The notes beneath the pieces were generated by a model. That model saw only the letters and a list, made by a program, of their open reading frames with translations, made no database searches and was not told the origin of the DNA. From Acidimicrobiia bacterium (lineage in GTDB: Bacteria; Actinomycetota; Acidimicrobiia; Spongiisociales; ZC4RG35), in contig JAICRU010000024.1 of assembly GCA_025937235.1 (NCBI GenBank), positions 1-37,169 on the forward strand: a stretch of 37,169 nt of DNA. The letters are read 5' to 3'. Position 1 is the first letter of the stretch. Every line of letters starts with the position of its first letter. The translations under genes and the position numbers were made by a program. Positions 31,198 through 37,169 of this stretch are shown piece by piece.

Positions 31198-32565
31198 TTG
31201 CACGACATCGTGATAGTGGGCGGCGGGCCCGGCGGCTACGCCGCCGCCTTGTATGCAGAGAACTTCGGCCTTTCGGTCGCGCTGATCGATGAGGAGCGCC
31301 CGGGTGGCACCTGTCTGCTCCGCGGATGCATCCCCGCCAAGCAATGGCTCTACATCGCAGAGGTGTTCTCGACGGTCGCACATGCCGCAGAATTTGGGGT
31401 CCTCGCCGGACAGCCCACCCTCGATTGGGAGGCTGCGTTGGCCCGGAAGAATCAGACCGTGGAGGGTCTGGTGCGGGGATTGGGGGGCCTTCTCAAGAAG
31501 AAGGGCGTGGAGGTCATGGACGGGTATGGCCGTCTCGCCGGCCCGGGCAAGGTCGAGGTCGATACGGGTGGCGGCCGGAACACGATGGAGGGAGGCGCCG
31601 TGATCCTCGCCTCCGGCTCCTACGCCCGGACGATCCCGGGCTATGACTTCGACGGGGAGAAGATCGTCAGCTCCGATCACGCCCTCGATTGGCCCACCCA
31701 GCCCAACAGGGTGGCGATCATCGGTGGAGGGGTCATCGGCTGTGAATTCGCCTCATTCCTGGTCGACGTGGGCAGCGAGGTGCACGTGTTCGAGGTGATG
31801 GACCAGATCATCCCCGGCTCTGACCCCGACGCTGCTAAACAGCTCCAGCGCCAGCTGCAGAAACGCGGCGTGAAGTTCCACATCGGCGTCGGAGTCGACG
31901 CACCGAAGGTCGGCGAGACCGTGGTAGTGCCGTTCGGTGAAGAGAGCGTTGAGGTCGATGTGGTGCTGGTCTCGGTGGGCCGGGGGCCCAAGACCGATGA
32001 CGTGGGTCTCGACACCGTTTCAGCCAAGGTGGAGGGTGGTTTCGTCGAAGTCGACCCCGCAACCATGCAAACCGCCGAACCGGGTCTGTATGCCGTGGGC
32101 GATATCGTCGCCGGCACCCCACAGCTGGCCCATGTGGGCTTTGCCGAGGGAATGTCAGCGGTCACCCACATCGCCACGGGTGAAGCGAGACCGGTCGATT
32201 ACCGGGCCATTCCCCGGGTCACCTACACCCATCCCGAAGTTGCCGAGGTCGGTTTGACCGAGGCACAGGCCGCCGAGCAGGGCATCGAGGTCGAGACCGC
32301 CAAACACGCCCTCAACGGGGTGGGGCGGGCGATCATCATCGGTGACAACCAGGGCTTCACCAAGGTCGTCTCGGAGAAGGACGGCCCGATCATCGGGGCT
32401 GCAGTAGTGGGCCCTCAGGCGGGCGAGATGATCCACGAATTGATGTTTGCGGTGGGCTGGGAGGCGTTGCCGTCGGAGGCGGCAGCCTTCATCCACGCAC
32501 ATCCGAGCTTGTCCGAAGTCGTCGGTGAGGCTCTCATGTCCGCCGCCGGCCGCAGCCTGCACTGA
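31198..32565 (+). CDS. lpd: Dihydrolipoamide dehydrogenase (E3)
   Basis: This encodes a 455-residue flavoprotein that reoxidises dihydrolipoyl groups of 2-oxoacid dehydrogenase complexes or the glycine cleavage H protein, using NAD. The FAD motif VGGGPGGYAAALYAENFG is at the start, and the redox disulfide is C39 and C44 in GGTCLLRGCIPAK. The NAD motif is IIGGGVIGCEFASFLVDVG, and the second FAD motif is GLYAVGDIV. The catalytic His-Glu pair of the dimer interface is in HAHPSLSEVVGEAL. The start is TTG 31198, with AAAGG upstream. It is followed by E2 after 11 bases and the LipB-LipA gene after that, forming one lipoate-related operon. Confidence 0.94.
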   Translation: MHDIVIVGGGPGGYAAALYAENFGLSVALIDEERPGGTCLLRGCIPAKQWLYIAEVFSTVAHAAEFGVLAGQPTLDWEAALARKNQTVEGLVRGLGGLLKKKGVEVMDGYGRLAGPGKVEVDTGGGRNTMEGGAVILASGSYARTIPGYDFDGEKIVSSDHALDWPTQPNRVAIIGGGVIGCEFASFLVDVGSEVHVFEVMDQIIPGSDPDAAKQLQRQLQKRGVKFHIGVGVDAPKVGETVVVPFGEESVEVDVVLVSVGRGPKTDDVGLDTVSAKVEGGFVEVDPATMQTAEPGLYAVGDIVAGTPQLAHVGFAEGMSAVTHIATGEARPVDYRAIPRVTYTHPEVAEVGLTEAQAAEQGIEVETAKHALNGVGRAIIIGDNQGFTKVVSEKDGPIIGAAVVGPQAGEMIHELMFAVGWEALPSEAAAFIHAHPSLSEVVGEALMSAAGRSLH

Positions 32566-32576
32566 GAGGAGCGACG

Positions 32577-34130
32577 TTGGCTACGACGGTATCGATGCCG
32601 CAACTGGGGGAGACGGTCACAGAGGGGACCATCCTCCGCTGGGCGAAACAGGTCGGCGACACGATCACCGAGGACGAGGTCCTCGTAGAGATCTCGACAG
32701 ACAAGGTGGACACGGAGGTCCCTTCCCCCGCGGCGGGGACCGTCCTCGAGATCCTGGTCGCCGAGGGCGACACCGTGTCGGTGGGAACACCCTTGGTGGT
32801 GATCGGTGAAGAAGGAGAGGGGTCTGCGCCGGCCGAAGAACAGGCCGCAGAACCGGAGACCCCTGCGGCGGAGGAGCCGGCTGCTGAGCAGCCGGCTCAG
32901 GCTCCGGCCGAACAGCCGGCTCAGCCTCCGGCCGAGCAGCAGACTGCCGAGCAATCGGCTCAGGCTCCGGCCCCGCAGCCGGCCGAAGAGCCCGCTGCGC
33001 AGGCGCCAGAGCCGCCTGCGCAGGAACCTGCGGCGGCCGCTACGGAGGCCAAGGACACGCCGAGCGAGCCTGAAGTCGATGCCTTCTTCGCCCAGCCCGA
33101 TGAGACGGAGAGGAAACCCAACCTTCTCTCTCCGGTGGTGCGCCGGCTGATCAGGGAGAACGAGATCGACGTCGCCCAACTCAGCGGAACCGGGGAGGGT
33201 GGGCGGATCACCCGCAAGGACGTCGAGGCATACCTCGAATCGGGTGGGCCCAAGGAGTCTGCGGTGGCAGCGGCCGAGCCCGCGGCTGCTCCGGCGCCGA
33301 CCGAGCCGGCTGCTGCGGAGCCCGCCGCTCCGGCTCCCGCCCCGGAGGCCGTCCCGGCGCCGGCACGGCAGCCGGCACCGGCTCCTGCGGCGGTTGCCGC
33401 AAGCGGACCGGCCACCGAGGAGGTGGAGCTGGACCGCATCCGGATCCGGACCGCCGAGAACATGATCAAGGCGAAGCAGACCGCAGCACATGTCTGGACG
33501 TCCGTCGAGGTCGACTACGAGGCGGTGGAGCGTGTGCGTCAGGCTCACAAGGACAAGTTCAAGTCGGAGGAGGGGTTCTCCCTCACCTACCTCCCATTCA
33601 TCTCCCGGGCCGTCATCGACGCCCTCAAGGCCTACCCCGTGGTGAACAGCTCGTTCAACCTCGAGGAGAAGACGGCAATCTTCCACAGGAACGTCGATCT
33701 CGGCATCGCCGTCGACATCGACAACCAGGCGTTGGTGGTGCCCAGGCTGCGCAACGCCGACAGTCTCCGCCTGGTCGGGATCGCTCGGTCGATCAAGGAG
33801 CTCGCCGACAAGGCTCGGAGCGGGAAGCTGGAGGTGGACGACCTGACCGGCTCCACGTTCACCATCACCAACCCGGGCCCATTCGGATCCTTCATGTCGG
33901 TGCCGATCATCAACGTCCCCAACGTGGCGATTCTCTCCACCGAAACCGTGGTGAAGCGCCCGACAGTGGTGACCGATGCCGACGGCCAAGACATGATCGC
34001 CATCAGGCACATCGGCTACCTGGGGTTGACCTGGGACCATCGCGCCTTCGACGGCTCGGTGGCGGTGCTGTTCCTGTCACGCATCAAGCAGAACCTGGAG
34101 ACCTGGGACTGGGAGCAGGAACTGGCTTGA
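32577..34130 (+). CDS. 2-oxoacid dehydrogenase E2 (dihydrolipoyl acyltransferase)
   Basis: This encodes a 517-residue E2 core subunit. One lipoyl domain (1-77) carries lipoyl-lysine K43 in EISTDKVDTEV. A very long Ala/Pro/Glu/Gln linker (about 80-165) leads to the E3/E1-binding domain (180-222, LLSPVVRRLIRENEIDVAQL). A second Ala/Pro linker precedes the catalytic domain (282-517), which ends in the CoA-acyltransferase motif DHRAFDGS with H488 and D492. It could serve the 2-oxoglutarate, pyruvate or branched-chain complex; the single lipoyl domain does not decide, and no E1 gene is in the window. The start is TTG 32577 with AGGAG upstream. It lies between its E3 partner and the enzyme fusion that would lipoylate it. 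Confidence 0.92.
   Translation: MATTVSMPQLGETVTEGTILRWAKQVGDTITEDEVLVEISTDKVDTEVPSPAAGTVLEILVAEGDTVSVGTPLVVIGEEGEGSAPAEEQAAEPETPAAEEPAAEQPAQAPAEQPAQPPAEQQTAEQSAQAPAPQPAEEPAAQAPEPPAQEPAAAATEAKDTPSEPEVDAFFAQPDETERKPNLLSPVVRRLIRENEIDVAQLSGTGEGGRITRKDVEAYLESGGPKESAVAAAEPAAAPAPTEPAAAEPAAPAPAPEAVPAPARQPAPAPAAVAASGPATEEVELDRIRIRTAENMIKAKQTAAHVWTSVEVDYEAVERVRQAHKDKFKSEEGFSLTYLPFISRAVIDALKAYPVVNSSFNLEEKTAIFHRNVDLGIAVDIDNQALVVPRLRNADSLRLVGIARSIKELADKARSGKLEVDDLTGSTFTITNPGPFGSFMSVPIINVPNVAILSTETVVKRPTVVTDADGQDMIAIRHIGYLGLTWDHRAFDGSVAVLFLSRIKQNLETWDWEQELA
32877..33030 (+). repeat. Imperfect tandem repeats encoding the E2 linker
   Basis: Units around CCGGCTCAGGCTCCGGCC recur with changes, coding for PAEQPAQAP-like blocks. 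This is the flexible Ala/Pro/Gln linker between lipoyl and binding domains and a site where slippage could change linker length. It is coding, not a CRISPR array. Confidence 0.6.
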
Positions 34131-34140
34131 GCAACCACCG

Positions 34141-35790
34141 ATGAAGCCGCTGCTTCGGACACGCTGGCTCGGCCGGCTTCCCTATGCCGAGGCGTGGGAC
34201 CTGCAGCGGGGGATCCATGAGGGCAAGGCGCTGAGTCGCACGTCCGACGACTATCTGCTCCTTCTCGAGCATCCTCCGGTCTTCACGATCGGGCGCAACG
34301 GTGACGGCTCGAATCTGCTGGTCGACCGGGTCGGGCTCGGTGTCGAAGTCCAGCATGTCGACCGGGGCGGCGACATCACCTTCCACGGGCCGGGCCAGCT
34401 GGTCGGGTACCCGCTGCTGACACTCGATGACCCCAAGCAGATCGTCCCCTACGTCCGCCGTCTCGAGGAGACGTTGATCCGCACCCTGGCCGACTTCGGG
34501 GTCGAGGCGTGGGCCGAGGCGGGGTATACCGGGGTGTGGACCGCCAAGGGGAAGGTGGCGGCGATCGGGGTCCGGGTGGCGCGAAGGGTGACCATGCACG
34601 GCTTCGCTCTCAACCTCCACCCCGATCTCTCCTACTTCGCGATGATGAACCCGTGCGGGATCACCGACCGGCCGGTGACGACACTGTCCGATCTGGTCGG
34701 TCGCGAGGTGAGCCTCGAGGAAGCGATAAATGCGCTGATCCCGCGCTTCGAGGAGGTATTCGGGTACTCACAATCGGAGACACAGCTGGGTGCCTTCGCC
34801 AGAGGTCAGGGGCGCCGACGGGAGTTCGAGGTCGATCGGCTACTCGAAGCGGGGACGTTCAGCCAGGACGGGCGCAGCGCCGAGCCGATGATGATCAACG
34901 GACGTCTTCCCGGGGAGCCGCACCGGCCCGACTGGATGAAGGTGACCGCCCGTCTCGACGGCGACTACCTCGAGTTGAAGAAGATGATGCGTCGGCTCCA
35001 GCTCAACACGGTGTGTGAGGAGGCGAACTGCCCCAACATCTATGAATGCTGGGGGATGGGAACGGCCACACTGATGATCCTCGGCGACAAATGCACCAGG
35101 GCGTGCTCCTTCTGCAACGTGACCACGGGGAAGCCCACCGAGTTCGACGTCTTCGAGCCGTTCCGGGCCGCCGAGGCCATCCGCCAGATGAACCTGAAGC
35201 ACGCGGTCATCACCTCGGTGAACCGGGACGACCTCGACGATGGGGGGGCGGGAATCTTCGCCCACACCATCACCGAGACGAGGCGACGATCGCCCGGCAC
35301 CGAGATCGAGGTGCTGATCCCCGACTTCAAGGGCGACCGTGAGGCTCTGCAGACAGTTATGGATGCCCGGCCCGAGGTCCTCAACCACAACACCGAGACC
35401 GTGCTCCGGCTGCAACGAGACATCAGGACTTCGGCCAGCTACGGGCGATCGCTCGCCCTGTTGTGGCGGGCCAAGCAGATGCTGCCCGAGGGCCTGACCA
35501 AGTCCGGGCTGATCGTTGGGATGGGGGAGACCCGGGAGGAGGTGCTCGGCGCTATCGCCGACATGCGGGCCGTCGGTATCGACATCATCACCATCGGGCA
35601 GTACCTCAGGCCCACCGCCCGGCATCGCCCCATCCATCGCTATGTCCACCCTGACGAGTTCGCCGAGTACAAGGTCCGCGGCGAGGGCCTGGGCATCCCC
35701 CACGTCGAATCGGGGCCTCTGGTCCGCTCCAGCTACCACGCCAAAGAGAGCCGGGAGGCGGTGCCAGTCACCATCGGCCCACGCTGCTGA
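34141..35790 (+). CDS. Bifunctional LipB-LipA fusion: octanoyltransferase/lipoyl synthase
   Basis: This encodes a 549-residue protein holding both enzymes of endogenous lipoylation. Residues 1-215 are LipB, which moves octanoyl from acyl carrier protein to the target Lys: GGDITFHGPGQLVGYPL, Lys138 in AKGKVAAIGVR and Cys172 in NPCGI are the family's active-site parts. Residues about 245-549 are LipA, which inserts two sulfurs. Auxiliary-cluster Cys are 292, 297 and 303 (NTVCEEANCPNIYECWG), the radical SAM Cys are 318, 322 and 325 (CTRACSFCN), and the closing Ser is in VRSSYHA near 531. The joint (about 216-245) is basic and short. All key residues are present, so both halves should be active. 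The frame is open throughout, with no stop or shift. It follows E2 by 10 bases. Confidence 0.93.
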   Translation: MKPLLRTRWLGRLPYAEAWDLQRGIHEGKALSRTSDDYLLLLEHPPVFTIGRNGDGSNLLVDRVGLGVEVQHVDRGGDITFHGPGQLVGYPLLTLDDPKQIVPYVRRLEETLIRTLADFGVEAWAEAGYTGVWTAKGKVAAIGVRVARRVTMHGFALNLHPDLSYFAMMNPCGITDRPVTTLSDLVGREVSLEEAINALIPRFEEVFGYSQSETQLGAFARGQGRRREFEVDRLLEAGTFSQDGRSAEPMMINGRLPGEPHRPDWMKVTARLDGDYLELKKMMRRLQLNTVCEEANCPNIYECWGMGTATLMILGDKCTRACSFCNVTTGKPTEFDVFEPFRAAEAIRQMNLKHAVITSVNRDDLDDGGAGIFAHTITETRRRSPGTEIEVLIPDFKGDREALQTVMDARPEVLNHNTETVLRLQRDIRTSASYGRSLALLWRAKQMLPEGLTKSGLIVGMGETREEVLGAIADMRAVGIDIITIGQYLRPTARHRPIHRYVHPDEFAEYKVRGEGLGIPHVESGPLVRSSYHAKESREAVPVTIGPRC

Positions 35791-35955
35791 CGACCGGATG
35801 TTCTCAGAGCGACCTTGGCCCGCGCCACCGGATCGCGAGCGAGCTGTCAAATTCCGGACCCACCTCCGTGCCGGCAATACAACTGGGCACCGGACCGACT
35901 GCATCTCGGCGACAAGAGCCCGCAGGGCACGCGTCATCGGAAACCCGCATGATGA

Positions 35956-37169
35956 TCAGTTCAGTCGCGCCAGGACTGAAACGACACGTCTTGCCTGGTC
36001 CACATTTCGTATCCCTGCCAGGGCCTCTGTCGCTTTCGTTGGGTCCCCCATCGCCCGTTGGACTGCAGCCGCCAGCTCACCCGAGTGGATCCGGTGCTCG
36101 AGATGTTGTCCCGGGCAGAGGGTGGCGGCGTGGTCACTGTGGCCGCTGATGGTGCCCGGGGACACGCCGTAGTGCTCCCCCGCGGAGGCCAATACCGCGA
36201 TCAGTGACTCCCACTGGGCCGCAGTCGGGCGGTCCACCTCGAAGTTGCCCTCCAAGACCACGAGATAGTGGCCCGTGGTGTCGTACGAGGTCCCGGTGTC
36301 TCCCCGAAACGCGGGGTCTCGCCCCTCGTACACGGTGCCGTCCGCCCCGATGACCATGTGATAGGCGAGATCGGGCCAGCCCTGGCCGACCATGTGCCAC
36401 TCCTGCATCGCACGGACATGGGCCGCCCCGGTGAGGCCGCCCTGGTTGCCGGTGTGATGGACGGTGAGACGCTCGATGACGTGCCGGACCATCTCCTGCT
36501 TCAAAGGCGCTCGAGCGCCCCAGGCTTCACGCGTCACCATCTCCAGTGGAGGTCCGGGCCGGGGAGGTGGCACATTGGGGGTTAGACCGAGTGCTCGGGT
36601 GAGGAAGGTCGCCATCTGGGCTCGGGTCACCACGGCGTGGGGGCAGAAGCGGTCGTTGGCCGGGGGGTTGCATCCGAGGCTGATCCCTGCCGAGCCGACC
36701 CGGTTGATGGCGTCTTCAAAGACCGCCCCTCCGTCGTCGACGAAATGATCCTCCGAGCTGGCCGGGAGGCCGAAGGCCCGGGTCAGCATCATGGCCATCT
36801 GCCCACGGGTCATGTCCCGGCTGGGACAGAACCGGTCGTTGGCCGGCGGGTTGCATCCCAAGGTGATCCCGGCCGTTGCGATGTGGTCGATGGCTTCCTC
36901 GAACAGGTGCCCGTCGTCGTCGGCGAAGTGGTCGACCTCAGAGAGGGGCAGTCCCAGGGCCCGGGCGAGGAAAGCTGCCATCTCACCCCGGCTCACCGCA
37001 TCCTGGGGGCAGAAGCGATCGCCCACGGGCGGGTTGCATCCGAAAGTGATGCCCTCGGCCACGATCGCCTCGATCCCTCCCTCGTGGATGTTCCCGTCGT
37101 CGTCGACGAAGGTCCCGCCGGGCGGCAGCAATGCCGCCAGGATCGTCACGGCCAGGATCGGGACTCGCA
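35956..37169 (-). CDS. SLH-repeat N-acetylmuramoyl-L-alanine amidase (5' end outside)
   Basis: The frame is open to the window edge. The codons next to the edge give a hydrophobic stretch (RVPILAVTILAALLP) that is the end of a signal peptide, so the true start lies outside. Three SLH-like repeats follow, each with F-x-D-D-D/G-G, then G-I-x-x-G-C-N-P-P, then D-R-F-C-P and a T/S-R-x-x-M-A helix. The paired Cys in each repeat could form a disulfide. A Pro-rich hinge (NVPPPRPGPP) leads to an amidase_2/PGRP-type domain: LTVHHTGN, DLAYHMVIGADGTVYEGRDP and TISGHSDHAATLCPG hold the zinc ligands. It should cut the amide bond between muramic acid and the stem peptide outside the cell, held to the wall by the repeats. 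Confidence 0.87.
   Translation of the reverse strand, partial: RVPILAVTILAALLPPGGTFVDDDGNIHEGGIEAIVAEGITFGCNPPVGDRFCPQDAVSRGEMAAFLARALGLPLSEVDHFADDDGHLFEEAIDHIATAGITLGCNPPANDRFCPSRDMTRGQMAMMLTRAFGLPASSEDHFVDDGGAVFEDAINRVGSAGISLGCNPPANDRFCPHAVVTRAQMATFLTRALGLTPNVPPPRPGPPLEMVTREAWGARAPLKQEMVRHVIERLTVHHTGNQGGLTGAAHVRAMQEWHMVGQGWPDLAYHMVIGADGTVYEGRDPAFRGDTGTSYDTTGHYLVVLEGNFEVDRPTAAQWESLIAVLASAGEHYGVSPGTISGHSDHAATLCPGQHLEHRIHSGELAAAVQRAMGDPTKATEALAGIRNVDQARRVVSVLARLN

Noticed and set aside
32877-33030. Possible CRISPR or minisatellite array
   Set aside because: The repeats are in frame, code for the E2 linker, lack unique spacers of constant length and are typical for this protein.
32415-34040. 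A 541-codon minus-strand open frame with Arg/Leu/Gly repeats
   Set aside because: It is the antisense of the Ala/Pro/Glu-rich linkers of the E2 gene.
35791-35955. Possible small gene or RNA in the 165-base gap after LipB-LipA
   Set aside because: No frame with coding character and no clear stem-loop with a T tract was seen.

Overview
The window looks like chromosomal DNA of a high-GC actinobacterium, probably an uncultured member of the Acidimicrobiia or a neighbouring class. Pointers are the high G+C at third codon positions, many GTG/TTG starts, a SufU-type SUF system, two LLM-class (F420-type) oxidoreductases, a DUF222/13E12 HNH protein, a DosRS-like two-component pair, and a cell-wall amidase with SLH-like repeats of the GCNPP..DRFCP kind. 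The taxonomic placement is inference. I saw no insertion sequence, phage gene, CRISPR array, tRNA or rRNA. No gene-free stretch exceeds about 170 bases.

Positions 1-3660 hold a frame-disrupted membrane-anchored protein (partial at the window edge), a small membrane protein with an amphipathic tail, a DUF222-HNH protein and two GNAT proteins. Positions 3657-11674 form a redox/stress-type block: a PLP-dependent decarboxylase, a DosR-like regulator divergent from a single-GAF DosS-like kinase, a CBS-PPOX-SRPBCC operon (minus strand), and a multicopper oxidase-RibD-like reductase-class III aminotransferase series (plus strand). A 20-base palindrome resembling the mycobacterial DosR box lies between the last two transcription units. 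Then come a group 1/2-type sigma-70 factor and a DUF4015 putative glycoside hydrolase.

Positions 14424-23389 carry Fe-S cluster assembly in two converging arms: sufD-Rieske ferredoxin-sufC on the plus strand and sufC-sufS-sufU on the minus strand. M42 peptidase, fumC, xseA and xseB lie between them. Both arms begin with the same composite promoter/operator: a CTAYGGYCATAG palindrome, three bases, then AAATAGCATT. Three copies of a 51-base palindromic element sit at gene ends in and next to this block (17991, 20870, 23404).

Positions 23463-29359 contain a minus-strand series LLM-tyrA-LLM-ybaK headed by a TetR regulator, divergent from a long-form acyl-CoA dehydrogenase. Positions 29376-31132 hold small proteins: a membrane protein, a zinc ribbon, a 73-residue unknown, an alpha/beta hydrolase and a 30-residue one-helix membrane peptide.

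Positions 31198-35790 are a tight lipoate module: dihydrolipoamide dehydrogenase (E3), a 2-oxoacid dehydrogenase E2 acyltransferase, and one 549-residue protein fusing octanoyltransferase (LipB) to lipoyl synthase (LipA). The window ends inside an SLH-repeat N-acetylmuramoyl-alanine amidase on the minus strand.
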